Both the position numbers and the translations under genes were made by a program. Positions 11,001 through 26,000 of a stretch of 64,000 bases of DNA are shown piece after piece. The notes beneath the pieces are model-generated. The model did not search any database, was not told where the DNA came from, and was given only the letters and a program-made list of their open reading frames with translations. Numbering within the stretch: the first letter of the stretch is position 1; each line of letters begins with the position of its first letter. Location: positions 2,604,001 through 2,668,000 of the forward strand of contig JAPWFG010000023.1 of NCBI GenBank assembly GCA_028015205.1, given 5' to 3'. Source of the stretch: Mytilisepta virgata (Eukaryota; Mollusca; Bivalvia; Mytilida; Mytilidae).

Positions 11001-14000
11001 GCCATGGGTCCCTGGTTCGATTCCAATTCGGGATGAAAATTTCAGGGATCAAATTTGCGATGCCCTATTGATACTATTTGCGAGGGCGGTCTCAATAAAC
11101 GATTCTAGTCAGTTGGATGGGGACGAGAAATGGCTGTCCCATGTTGAGGGAGTGCAACACCCTTAATACGTTTAAGAATCCCCAGTAGATGTCATAAAAG
11201 AATAGGCTAAAATGCCTCTACAGGGGCCAATTGCACACCCGCCAAACTGAGAGGGATTAGTATAAGTTGGTATAACGTTTCCGAAAACAATAAGTTTAAA
11301 CTAAACTAACACATATTACAGAATAGACAACAAACACAAATAAAATCCAATGCAACATGTCTTACACTACCAAATATAGAGCTATGTTTTCAGAGGTCGA
11401 CTTAACAAAAATTTAAAAGTATGGCCAATAGGGCCAGTTAGAGTGTAAATTAACTCAACACCAATCTCCCACTGATTTAATATCTCCGTTTTGTTTCTTA
11501 TGATTGAATTTGTGTCTTCCCACGGCGTAATTGGATGCTATCAATCTAGCACTGTCACCTTTTTCGTTCAGTCTGATCACTTTTAGTTTTATTTTTTCAT
11601 GGAGTGTCACAATTTTCCTTTTTCTAGACGACATCGTACTGAAAACTGTTACTGGTTCCTAAAACTGGTTGATTTTTTCTATGACTTACAAACAACCAAG
11701 TAACCACGGGATTATAAAAGATAATATCAGCACTTCCGGTTTGTCTCAACATTAAAATCGATCATTCTTTGGTCGTATCAGAGGGGTTTGTATTAATTTT
11801 TGGCCACAAAACGGTGTTTGCTGGTGGCGTTTGAGGGGTGGTCGTTCGCGAGAGGTCATTTTCTTAAAAAAGGAGTTGGGAATTACAGTTTATGGTCGTA
11901 AAAGACGGGTGGTCGTTCAAGAGGGGGGTCGTTCAACGGGGGGACTACTGTACCATTTTATAGCTTTCACTGTTCCAATTGATATCCCAGAATACACAAT
12001 TTTTTTTTGTACATGCCTTAGTAAAATCAGTGTCAACCAGTTGTATTGAAAAAGGAAAACCGGCCTGCTGACCCGATTCTTTTTAGATACATTACTGGAA
12101 ACACAGGATTTTTTTAAGCCTAAGAAATAAGAATGAATAATCATATACACACATTAAGAATCATTTTACAGGTGGTATCATATGATGTACCCTCTTGCTA
12201 CATGATATCATAATCATAACTCCTTATCAGGCCTAAATTAAAATATTGTTTGTTTGCTGTCAGCCGACCGACCCAAAAAAATCGCCGCGACCCAAATAAT
12301 TTTATTGCCGTTCTTGAAAACATTTTTTTTTATTCCGGAATTTTGCCGGTTGCGGTTTAGAATCGAGTGCTGATTTCCGGGTTACATGCGGTTTTGATTT
12401 CCGGTAGTACATTGAAATATTTTTCCAGAAAAAAAATAAAATAATTTACCTACCTACCTACCCACATAAAAAAATCTGGGTAGGAGAATGGCAAACAAAC
12501 AATATTTTAATTTAGGCCTCATAAACTTAAATTATTCCAAATCAGAAATTTTCTTTTTTATATTTGCAGATTTTTAACATTGTCCATATAGATGTTTTGT
12601 GGACATGTCTGGGGAAACATTTACCCAGAGCATATTGGTCCTTGTGCACATTCTATGATTTGACAAATACATAATGATGGCAGAAATGACGAGGTATGTG
12701 CTTAGTTTTAAAACATAACTATTTAAAGAAATATTTTTAAAAAGCAGAAAGGGTTTCTGCATCTTGTGCAAAATTTTCGGAGAAGGGGGGGGGGGGGGGT
12801 GGGGTGGGGTGGGGGCTGTGCTGGCATTAAAAACTTGTTACCAAATGAATCCCCACAGTATAATTTTTTTCGCCAATTTCAAAATTTGTTTGCCAAGGTT
12901 ATGATACCACCCAGCTTTTTTAAAACATTTGAATTGTTCTTTTATACATTACTGTTTAAAACATCATGACCTGAAAAGTATTTTTGATGAAATAAAGTTT
13001 TAATGGCAATTATCTTTCATCTGAAATGAGTTCTCAGGTTTGATAGTAAGCCTAACAAAAAAATCGATTTCCATGTAACCGGAAGTGACATCACAATCCT
13101 TGCAGATTGGAAATTTATGAATTAAGGCTTTTGGATACATGGTAAGCATGATAAAAAGCATGCATATTTATTTCCATGACTAATAAAATTACCTTATAAA
13201 AGTTTTGATAATGTAAATATCTTTGTGTGTAGTGGATTGTGCTCAGAGGGCGGGTCAACAAATTCTGTAGTCAGGTGTAAAAGATCTCAGTGCCACATGC
13301 TAAATATTTATTTTCATGTTTAGATTTGAAACACCTGCTGGGCTGAAGTAAAAATTATATAAAACTTACAAATGATGTTTCTTAGTCATCATGTCAAATG
13401 TTTTCACTTGGGTGCCAGATTTTTTTCAGAAAATATTGAAAGATTTTGTCTCCAGAAATATTGCCAAGTATTAAATTTTGACGCCAGTTAGAATAAAAAA
13501 TTGTAATTTGCCACATTGGCAAAGCACTATGCGGCCCCTGTATGCCTAAGTGTCCAGACATGAAAATGGATAGACACAATAAGATGCATTTACTGATTTG
13601 AAGTGAACAAGCTGTCAGAGATTGAAGTAAAAATTTTTAATAATGCTCACCTAAAGTTTAAAATATCATGTTGAAGAGCTACATTGTAGTTCAAATAACC
13701 ATTCAATGACAAAGCAAAGGCAGATATATTTAATAAAATGTAAATTTCCAAGACTTACACTGAACTGCTCTTCCATACTCCTTATAACAACCTTCCTTTT
13801 CAAAGGTTTGGTGTATAAATTACTGGTAGTGAACTTTTAAAATTTTATACCAGAAGAAAATAAGACATTTTAGAAAAAGATTTTTAGATCTAGTAAAACC
13901 TGTAAAAGTATGTTAATAGAATTAGAAAAATTGAATAATTTGTTACAGGCCTGGTGGAGACTCGTCTTTGAGTCCACTAAGACACAACTCTGCCAGTGAA

Positions 14001-17000
14001 TACAACTTCACAAGTGATTCTGAGAAGTCTGATGTCAAAGTTGAAAATGCAGTAAGTAAAATTAACTGAAATCCTAGCACATTATGTTAAGATCAGATTT
14101 TTTTCGAGGAATTAAGTTCAAACTTGACAGGATGAAACATTTTAGTAAGACAAATTTGGTTTGTTCATTGGCATTTTATGCCACTTTCAGCCCATTTTCT
14201 TATGTTCTGTTGGCCAGATACGATCACCAACCTTTTAATAGGAAACCGGAAACCTTGCCATTTCAGATCAGAGTTGAACATACCTTGCTATTATGAGTTT
14301 CCGTCAAAATCATATTCTCAGTGTTGACAGGCTAATATTTGAAATACACCTCTAAAAACAGACCAAACTCTCATTCTCTTTATTGGGAAGCGTATTTTAA
14401 ACAAAGCCTGATGTTGATGTGTACAGGAAAAACTGTTTTAACGAGTTTTAACTTCCCTTTCTATAAAAAAAAAATGACGAAGCCAAAAGAGTAAGATTTA
14501 GTAACAGTTTAAGAAGAAATAGTGCAAATGTAGTAAATTTGTATTTTCTTGCCTGTCAATATTTCAATTTATTTACTTTCGGTCGTATTTAAGTACAGTT
14601 GCACGTCCGAAAACCGACCAATTTCTACGGTCCCATAGCTGTTTGGTTTACAGAGGTTCCGCTGTATTTGTTTTCAGATTCAAAACACTTATAAAGGGTC
14701 TTTTTAAAAAATGTAAACTGGCTTAAAGGGTAGGTTTCAAAATTTGTTGACAATCAGTATTTGGTCTCGTACTTTCTTCGAGATTTACTACCTAATTTCA
14801 TTAGCATGGAAACCTGGATAAAATTGGTTAAAAATGTAACTATATTCCAACAATAATATTGAAAATTAAATTTTAGAATGACTCGGACTTCAATGATGCA
14901 GCATCACCTCTGTCCCAAGATCATGTATCTTCAACTGAGAAGAAAAAGGGACGCAACACAAATCAGCTACAGTATCTCCTGAAGAATGTGATGAGAGTAG
15001 TATGGAAACATCAGTATTCATGGCCTTTTCAGAAACCTGTTGACCCAGTCCTTCTGAACCTCCCTGTAAGTATGGTTTTATACTGTATTAGATTGAAAAA
15101 AAAGATTTTTCTAGTACTTTCACTTAGCTTCTTCATCTTAGTTGCTGAAATCCAGTTTCCAGTTTTGATAATTTTTTATCCTTTTTTGTTTGTTTTAAAA
15201 CAATGAATTGCTGGCTTTGGAAGGGAAAGTTTGCGAAAAAGAAGTATCAGATACAGAATTTCATTAACCTGCCTTTTATACTTATGTTTACTTGTAAAGA
15301 TATCCAGTATGTTGACTCTTTATTCAGAAAAATTATTTTTTCCTAGATTTAATAGAATAGAGAATGGAAACGGGCAATGTGTCAAAGAGACAACAACCCG
15401 ACAGAAGAGATGAAAAACAGCTAAGAGCTACCATTGGGTCTCCAATGCAGCAAGAAAATCCTGCACCAGCTGGCCCCTAAACAATAATGTATACTAGTTC
15501 AGCAAAATGAACGACACACTAAACTCTGAAACGTAAAAATGAACTAAAAGTAAAAAAAAACACCAAACACACCAGACTAACAAAGGCTAGAGGTTCCTGA
15601 CGTGGGAAAGGCGCAAAAATGCGGCAGTGTTAAACATGTTTTTTGAGATCTCAACCCTCCCCCTATACCTCTTAGACAATGTGGAAACACAAACACACAG
15701 CGATATACACAGTAAAACTCAGTTCAAAAGATGTCCAAGTCCAATGTTAAAAAAAGGTAACAGAAGAAACTAAGTAAAATGACAATGATCAGTATATATT
15801 AACAAAGGACTACCAGCAGTTACTGATATGCCAGCTCCAGACCTCAGTTAAACTGATCAAAAGATTAAGTCTATATCAGCCACAATCTTACCTAAATATA
15901 GTTTCGCATGACAACCAAAAATAACATAAATTTGTTAATGCCTAATATGTTGTCTCATAAATATTTGATAGTATTTGACATATCTGTATGGTGTATTTAT
16001 AGGACTACTTCAAAATAATTAAGCATCCTATGGATCTAGGAACTATTAAAAAGAGATTGGAAACTCATCAATACTTCTCAGCATCAGAATGTATTCAGGA
16101 CTTTAATCAGATGTTCACTAACTGTTACATTTACAATAAACCAGGAGAGGTATGTACTACATGTATTATCACAGAATTTTGGATAGTTCTCTTCAACAAC
16201 ATAACAATGTTAATTGATCAAGAAAAAATTGTCTAATTGCTCTGACATTTAGACTTTCAAAAGACGAAATTCCATTCAACTGAGGTTTTCAGAAGTAGTA
16301 GGCAAAGTATGAGTAATGAAAGGCAACTGGTTAAACCTTTGAATACAAATTTTTAGTGCTCAGTTGTCACAGATCACTCGTAAATTACATGGATAAATGC
16401 AACTGCAATTTTTTTTAGCAGTTATTTGTAATTAACCCTTTTACCGATGGAGTTCCCACAGGGAATAACGCTTGCGGGATGGCTTCCCTGACAATGTGGC
16501 AGACTTGAGTGGCTACTACTTTGTTAATGCATTAGAGCATGTTAAATGTTAATAAAATATGTTCTCTTCGCGATCTTTTTAGGTTTTTAATGAAAATGCG
16601 AAGATTCGGTAGCAAACATTGATTTCTGCGGCTGGATATGTTGAAATTCTTCAAATATTGTTAAAATCGCCCTAAATATGCAATTTCGTTATTAAAATTA
16701 TCAAATTATTTCAAGAAATAAACTTCCAATCATCGATATCCATTCCAATCAATTTTTGACAAATTCGGCACATTTGATGCGAAATACATACTTTCCTGGT
16801 ATCCAATTTTGCCCATAAATTTCTTAAATTCATTTTCCTAACTTTAAAATCCCATAAAATTCTCAAATTTTGGTCTTTTTTGACGTGTTATTTTGTAAAA
16901 GATCCACCATTGTTTTATCTTTATCCGGGTTTCAAATATAAGAAAGATAACTCTTGATGGTGGCTGCAAGATCAGGAAATATAAAACCTATGTGACGATC

Positions 17001-20000
17001 TCTTCGGCGAAAGGGTTAAATAGCAAGTGCAATAATTTTAAAACAAAAGATCATTTGTTTTCTGTGTTTGGAATAAGCAAAGTTTTTAAGATTTCTTGCG
17101 TGTTTACTAAAAACAATTATTGCACCCATTATCACATACATGTATTTGTTCTTGATATTAATTGTCATTGATGTATATTGAAATTATCTCAAATTTTTGC
17201 TCTTTCAGGACATAGTTTTGATGGCTCAAGTTTTGGAGAAATTATTTTTGCAAAAAGTAGCACAGATGCCAGCAGAAGAACAGGAAGTTCTACAATCAAG
17301 CAAAAAGACTCCTAAAAATAAATTTGGTGCTAAATCTGTAACCCCCAAAAACTCTATAGTTAAAACATTGACTACACCCCCAGTTAATTCTCAAGCTTCC
17401 GCCCAATCCTCACAGTCTTCAATAGAGCCAGCATCAACAACAGTAGTGAAAGCGGCACCAACTAGTCAAACCTTGCCATCGGCACCAGTAACGAAACCGG
17501 CAACAGCTGCAGAATCTAGTGGATCGTACACAACCAACCACAGTTTGTCAGAACCTGCTGTGATTCCTCCTCAAGCACCAACAAAAGTAAGTCAGTGTTA
17601 TTTGATTCTGGAAGAACATTTATCAAAGTAGATGAAAAGGTTTTTTTCCCTACTCAAAATGTACATACAGTTACTCTCGTGTTATTATGAGCGCTGACCT
17701 GAAGTGCAGGAGGTTGCAAGGTTGATCTCTTGGTGGCTCAAACCAAAGATTTAAAATTGGTATTCTGCTGTTGCTTCTCTAAGCATATACACATGTAGAA
17801 TATAATAAAAGTAAAGACTGGTTTGGGTCGTAGTCAGAAGTATGCAGTGTGTACTTGTACTGATTGTCTGTTTTTTCCACTGATTATCCATTGAAAATAC
17901 ACACTACAGATTTACGATAAAAACCTATGGATTCCTGCAAACTGAAAAAAAATCATAGTTGCTTCCAAGATTGGTCGACCTGCTTCTTAACAGAAATGAT
18001 CATAATTTAAAGCACATAATTGATGTCGAATTATGTAAATCAGCAAAAAAAAATTTTTTTCTGAATTGAATCCGGTTTAGATAGTTTCCTGGAGAATGAA
18101 CTACTGTAAATTTGAAAATTTTCGCGTGCACTTATTATTGGGATTCTTCTTCTACCCAACGCAAAATTGCGAGGTTAAATTATTGCGATTGCCGCCCATG
18201 TGAAAAAAGTTTTATTATTGTGATCGGAGATCTAGTAAAAATTGAAAAGGGAAGTTTTATTGAAGTAATCGTTTTAATTAATGTGATTAAAAATATTAAG
18301 AGTTCAAAATTTTATTATATATATAATAGCTGTTAAAACAATACCTATACAATAAAGTGTCTACCAGTTAACCTGTCATCAGATGTCGGCAGTCAATGAC
18401 CAGAAACTTACCTGGGTAAATGAAAACAAAGGGGGACACATCTAGAATAAATGGGACATGAAAATAATCATTAAAAATGCGAGTTTGTACTACTGCGATG
18501 CTAAAGCATCACAATTTTCCCAATAATAAAAACATCGCAATAATTTCCATATTTACAGTATTTTACAACCTTAAAGCAGATTTATCAATTCTAGCATGTC
18601 TTTTGACCTAGGTTAAAAAGCATGTCAGCTTATATCTGAGTTAAACTTCAGGGTCGGTGAAAAAAAAAGGTTGATAAAACATGTTTGCTTTAATTTGAGC
18701 AAGAAACTCTAGTGTTGGCGGCAAAAAAAATAAGGTACAAATGTAGGTCAGATAACCAGAAACACACATATATTTTTTTTGGCCTTAATTCATTCTTTTA
18801 TACTAAGAAATGCTCAAATACAAACAACTCACTACTGTAATAAAGACAGGAGGGGTAAACAGCTCTGATAATGACATTTGGCTCACCCTGTTGGTTTGTT
18901 AAAAGGCAGAGTTCATATCATATCACATCAATCATCAACTCATGTGTATAGTAATTGCAATGGACTTTGAACAATGATCATTCAATCAATTAATGATATA
19001 AAATGTTCGTTATTGAGGAACTTAAATGGAGACTAACTCATTTAGGATTGAATGGCTGTATATTTTTACTCTCAATTTGTTCATTAAGTTTTATACTGTA
19101 TATAAATAAGAATTATACAAATGAATATGACCTTTGCTTCTGGGCAAGGACCATTGATAGTTACAATGAGTCATAATCTGTGAAGGTGATATCATCATCC
19201 ATGTTTAATTACAGTCCGTCTTAGACAATAGACTTGATTGTTTCATGCCATGGATACAGAACTATATTAAAACTTTCAGCCTACAAATCTATTTTACAAG
19301 CAATTTTTTTGTTATTTTTGACAAAAGAATTTTTTTTACAGACAAAAAGAGGAGTAAAAAGAAAGGCAGACACTACTACTCCAGTTGTGGCCACCATGCC
19401 TAAGGAACCATCCGTTGAACCAGTGGTCAAAGTAGAGAAAGTTCCAGCTAAAATTCCACCTGCCCGACGAGAAAGCAATCGTCCTATCAAAAAGCCAAAG
19501 AGAGATTTACTTGAGGAAGATTCTCCTGATCCTGTAATATTTTTCATCTTCTTGTTGAGATTCTTTATAAATGGGTCCTTTTTTTTATTATTCACATCAC
19601 ATAACCATTAAACCAGAATTGAATAAATAATGCCACAAGGTTTGATTATAGTCAGGTCTCCATATAGTGTTATAGTTGTGATAATCACTGACTTGGTAAT
19701 ACACCTTTTCAGTTTGAGTCCAAAATATTTATATGAATTTTTTGTAAATATTTATTTTAATTTCAGTTAATTGTGTTGTGCCTAAATTTAGTAAATCATA
19801 AGAGCAGTACTTATGTTATCAGTTGAGATATGTTAAATATGACCATTTTAAAGTTGGGTCATTAAATTTCAAATTAACCATTGAAAATGGAGAAATTCTT
19901 ATTTATTGTATTTCCCTGTCTTAGAGTTGATGTTTTTTCATTATTTGAATAAGAATGTTTGAATGATTAATAGGTTTCTCTTTTGGTGTAACTGAATAGA

Positions 20001-23000
20001 TGCTTGTATTTCAACCTGAAAAAAAGTTTACACTGGGGAAAAAGACCATTTTACCTCCATAATTTTTTTGCAGAATCTTAGTACATGTATTAGTATTATA
20101 TTTGTAGGAAAAGCAAGTTTCAAAATCAAAGAAAGGAAAGCTGTCTGAGCAGCTGAAGTTCTGTAGTAATATTATAAAGGATTTAATGGCCAAAAAGCAT
20201 GAGGTAAGATTCAACCTTGAAGATACAAATTTCACTTTTTATCTAGCCTGCGACTTTTGTCGTGGAAGCCATCCTACATGTACATGTTGGCGGTGTCATC
20301 AACAGTTACATTCACTCTGTGGTAAAAGTTTTTAAAAACATTGATATTTTTTTAAACTATCATGGATTTAAACAGAAGCTTGTTCATGATCAAAAGATAG
20401 TATCCAGAGGAAAATTTTGTAATAATGTTTTTCCCATTTTTCCGTATTTTCATTTTAAATGGACTTAGTTTTTCTCCCAGTTAATATTACATACAGTCTG
20501 CAGTTAGTTTTTGAAACATTAATTACTTTCTTAAACCATCCTGGATTTCTACCAAACTTGGACAGAAGCTTCTTCATGATCATTAAATAACATGGAAAAA
20601 AATTATGTAAATCTGATATTACACTGAAAACATAGATAACAGTGAAATCAGGCGAGACAAGGGTTCCACAGACACTGGGTTCCATGGAACCAGTACAGAT
20701 TTTTATTAAGTTCCCCAAGTAAGTGGCTAGTGATACAAAGCTTTATTAATAGGTGCTGTAGCCAATAATTCAAGAAAGTTGCAAATACTAAGGTATAAAA
20801 GTATTCAGAGCCGAACATAGTTAAACATAGTACTGTATGGGAAATTTACTAGTCTGAAACCACTTGGCCAAATGGAACAAAACTTGGCAGCAATGGTCCT
20901 TTGTTGGTCCTCTTTCAGAATTGTATCTAATGACCCTGTCTGCCATTGAAGATGGCTGCCAGAGCGGAACATTGTAGAACATGTGACCTAATGGGAAAAA
21001 TCACTGAAATATCTTCTTGTTTGAAATCAGTGATCCAGTTGGAAATTGAAGGCAATGTTCCAGGCTGCAGGTCAAGTTCAGGTTAGGGATAAAGTCTCCT
21101 GGGAGCCTCTAGTTTCCAGTTGTTAGTTAACTTTTTCAAGGCCTTGCAATTTTAAACTAGAAAAGTACTTTCTGAATTGACAGTGACCCCACATAATGGG
21201 AAGTTTTTTCAGTTCAGTGGATTAGAGTTACCAACAACGTTAAATGATAAAAAAAATTTTTAATTGGTTGAATGGAAAATGATTCAGTGGGAATATTACA
21301 CAAAACAGGTTAAATGTCAAGTAACAGCTGAGTGTCAGAACCAAAAGAAAAACTTGAAATTTAAAAACTTTCAGCCTTGGGTCATCTAAGTATTTCGTTG
21401 ACTGTTTCTTAACCTCATCTCCCCACCAAAATGCTTGCCACAGTAAAGCATTTAAATTCTGCTTTAGGTGGATAAATTAAACCATTTGAGAATTAACAGG
21501 TACATTGAACCTCAAGGTTTGTCGCTTTTGCACTATGGCCTCGGTGGCCGAATGGTCTAGGTAGTTCATCATGACTAATAATGATCACTAGCTTATCAAC
21601 ACTGAGGTTGTGAGTTCGGATCTCATCTGTGGTGGGGTGTGTTCAACTCTGATCTTAATTGAAAAGGATTGCCAATTTTTCCACCGAAGGTCGATGGTTC
21701 TCTCCAGGTACTCTGGTTTCCTCCACCAATAAAAATTTACTGCCGCGAAAGCCAAATGTGCTGAAAATGGCGTAAACCCAAACTAAACAAACAAACACAT
21801 TTGCACTAAAGAATCAATTATTTTTTTTGCAGGGTTATGCCTGGCCTTTTTATAAGCCAGTTGATGCAGAAATGTTGGGGCTACATGATTATTACGACAT
21901 AATTAAAAAGCCAATGGATTTAGGCAGTATAAAGGTAAAAAATATTTGCAGAACATAAGTTCATTGTCAGCAAATGCTGAACTACATTTCCAGCATATCA
22001 GACTGCATAAAGGTATCCGGACCACAGTAGATCATGGCTAAATTGTATTTCTTTTTGACAGAAAATATTTTGAACTGAAAGTTTAAAGTAGGAATCATGT
22101 AGATACATCTTTCTGAGCACTTTTTGTTGTTTTTGTATTGTTTCTATGAAAATAAATGTAAGTTGATTGCGGTTCTGATGTTTGGCAATAATTATTTAGG
22201 TCAATGCCATAACTTTGTATGGAACAGCAGGAAAATAATCGTCAATACAATTTCTTTATTTTGCACATAGTAAAGTGGCTTCTTGTACAGCATCAGTTTT
22301 CCTATTATCAGAATCATCCCTGTTTTTATGATATTTCCTATAAAATGTAGTTAATTGTGAACAGAACTCAGAATGTTGGTTTTGGTTTGAGGAATCCATA
22401 TCCTCATCTTTGAAGAAAATGTATATTAATGGGGAAACGGATTTTTCAGGTCAGGTTGGTCAGTAAATAGCTACTAATGATAAACATCTAAAGACAATGG
22501 CAAAGTCAATTGAAATAAAAAAAAAAAAATACTCTGAATAAGAATCTATTTATCTGTTTGGTAAAAGTTGATTCACCAGTTCATCATTTCTCATGATCCA
22601 TTTATAAAAAACTTTACGAAGAGATTTAATACATTTGTGTTCCTTAGTATAGAGTGACAAATGGTCTTATACATTACTGTTCGTTATTATAGAGTGAGTG
22701 ATGAATGGTCTGGTACAGGGTACTGAGATAATTTCCAAGTAGAATGAAGGAAATACCTATTGGTGAATGATATACACTGTATGAAACAAATTTATGTATT
22801 TTAGCACTATAGTTAGTGAATAAAAGCTACATGTAGAGTGGGGTGGTCTAGGTACAAAATGTATGTCATAACTATCCTCTCAACAGGGAAGTTATCTGTT
22901 TGATTTTTATCTTGATTGACCGTAAATGCTAGTTCTTGATTGATAATACTCTGGGTACTCTGGCATCAATTAAAAATGGTCATCATGATGTAGCTATTTG

Positions 23001-26000
23001 ACCTTGAAATGGTGTAAAATTGAACTATTTGGTTTCTTGTCTGTAAAATAGGCACATTAAAGTTGTATGGAAAATTTATTTTCAGAAAAAAATGGATAAT
23101 AGAGAATACAAGTCCCATACAGAGTTTGCAGATGATGTGCGAATTATATTTACTAATTGTTATAGATATAATCCTCCTGATAGTGACGTTGTTATGATGG
23201 CAAAAAAACTCCAGGATGTGTTTGAAATGAAATATGCAAAATTGCCAGATGAGCCAGCATCTGCTAATGGTGACAAGGCAGAAAGTGGAAGTGATTCTTC
23301 TGAAAGTGAATCTGAATCAGACGGGGACAGTGAAGAAGAAAGGGAACAAAAAATTAAAAGTTTACAAGAAGAATTAAAAAGAATTCAGGAAGACTTAGGC
23401 AAATTGACAGAGGAACATATGCAAAAATTAAAACAGAAAAAGGAAAAAAGTGAAAAAAAGAAAAAGAAGAAAAAGGAAAAGCTTGATAAAAAAGAAAAGG
23501 TGATAGAGACGCCTGTTTCTGTGCCGTCAAGTACAAATACAGCTACAGTGACTCCTTCTGTTAATGCTGTAAAAACTCCCAAAGTGAAAGCTACTAAAAA
23601 GTCACCTTTAGAACCAAAAACAACTAAAAAAAAGACAGCAGCTGTTCGTACATCTAGTGCTAAAAAAAATCAAGTTGTACCTGCTGCTAGTAGTGCGGCA
23701 CCATCAGTGCCATTTGATAGTGATGACGAGGACAATGCTAAACCAATGACATATGATGAAAAGCGACAATTAAGTTTGGATATAAACAAACTCCCAGGTA
23801 AATTTCTTTACATAACTGTTAACATTTTGATATGACAAAAAGAAAGCTAGTTAAATGATCATTCACAATTAAATGTTTAAATTTATAATCTGGTCAAAAA
23901 TTCTCTCAAGGTGTAGTAGTCTTGCAAAGGGGAGAACACTTGTGCAAATTGCTGATCATATTTGAGGGGAGATCTCAAAGTTGACCAATAATAATTAGTT
24001 TTATAATGAATAAACATGTAGATAGATTACACTTGTGTGTATACAGGTAAAGAAAATATATGAACCGATCATTTCCTGGTTTGTTGCATTCATAAAGAAT
24101 CGATGGTAAAAAAATCTTTGAATATCACTGAAGAAGTATTACAAACTGCAACATTTTTAGTGTGTTGGAAGTCAACAGCAAAATAAAAGGCTCTGTTGGT
24201 ATGCATTGGCTTGTATCATGTCTGTGGAAACTGATTCACTGAAATCTTGCTGTGGGCAGGTGAAACATAGCTTTGTGATATTTTTTTATTATTGAAAAAC
24301 CCATTCTGCTACACTTCACATAAGATTTAATGAGTGGTTTGTAATTTTATGTATGCTTTTATCATGTAGGGGGATAATAGGTAAGATTACATGATGTGTG
24401 GAATAAAATGACAACCACATACATTTCTAAAAGAGCTGACGTTCAGTTCATTTAAAAAAAAGACAATTCCAAAGTTTATGAATAACTGTTGGTTTCAGCA
24501 AAATCCTCTAACTTTTTAAGGTGTTTGAAAGTCCTGTTCTAGCTAAAATTGCCATAAAATATATTTTAGTTCGGCCAAATAAATATTTCTTCTGACTCCG
24601 ATAAATTGTCTCGGATTTTAGATTCAAAATATGGATTATTGAGGCCAGCCTTAAAATTATTTTTGTTTCCCCTTTCGGACTCTCGTCTGATAGGTCTTGG
24701 TAGGTCGGTAGGTAAATTATTATATTTTTTTTTATCTGCTAGCATGATTCCGGCAGACAGACAAACTGATCGTCTACCCAGTAACTTTATTGTGTCATTA
24801 CCAGTATCTGTGCAATTCTAATCATTAAATGTAATTTATGATGTCCCTTGTGGGATCGTGGTTGGAAGATGTTTGATATCTTTGTGCATCTTGATTTAAT
24901 CAGGCTACACATACATGTACTTTAACGCATAATAGATAATTACATATTCTACTATTTCGATTTACAAGTAAATTTAAATATCTGTTAGCTACAATGAAGG
25001 TTTGAATGCTGTCAAATACTTCTTTATTGCAAATTGACTTTTAATTGGAATCACGGGACACGAAATATTTTCCAGAAACAGAAAATCGTCAAAAAAAAAA
25101 ACACTGAGGGTGTAAAAAATTTTCAGTTGAGGTGATTTCTGTGGGTCGGTCGCAAAGGGGAAACGAACAATATTTTATTTTAGGCCTGATTTACTTCCGG
25201 AAATTACGCTCTCTAGTTTTGTACCAAAATTATTTTTTGTATTCCCGGTCATGTAAATGCTATGTAATTGCGCTTGATTTTCCATTTATAAAAAGCATTA
25301 ACAAGATTGATGATGAAAACTAGATTTTTTCAAGACTTAACTCAATATAAGATGCTTTAATGGCGGGTTTCTATGGTAGTTTTCATGCTGAAATTTGAGA
25401 TTACTGACAAAGATCCCAAATTACTGACAAAAATCATTAACATTACTGAAAACAGCAGAAAGTTGTAAACACCTCTGTCATACAGTACAGCCAGTGTTTC
25501 TTCCTCTAAATCCCGTTTCCCTTCAAGGGCACTTCTCACTGAACAAGGAAAACCACGGTGGGCAGATTGGTACAATCGCGGACGCAAAAATATATGGGTT
25601 AACTGGACGAATTTGATCAATTTGAACGTATTTTTAAAGAGATTATTGTGTTAACAATCCCAAGTTTTTTATGTTTAAAATCGGATATTTTATGAGGGTA
25701 AACACAACAGGTGTTCAGGTGTGTCATAAAAATGTGTCATTGTTTATTCTGGCGTCTGCGGTATTAGTAATTTATCTATTGTTACCTTTAACGCCAATAA
25801 CAACAGAGTCCATTGCTTCAATTGTTTTCAATGTAATTATGATCAATTATTTATTTATAATAAAGTGCTGCACTGATTAGCTACATACTAATTATTTTTC
25901 TTGTTCAGGTGAGTTACGTTTCTGAGAATGTCAGTGTCAATCGTAAATACATCTTCTTATGTGTTGTGAATACATGTATGTAATTCATGTAGGTATACTT

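Noticed and set aside
10957..11030. tRNA gene candidate with A and B boxes
   Set aside because: The acceptor arm does not close and the sequence continues into a SINE body bounded by target duplications, so it is a SINE head.
21536..21630. Ser/Leu-type tRNA gene candidate
   Set aside because: Same reason: it is the head of a SINE with an exact 9-bp target duplication at both ends.
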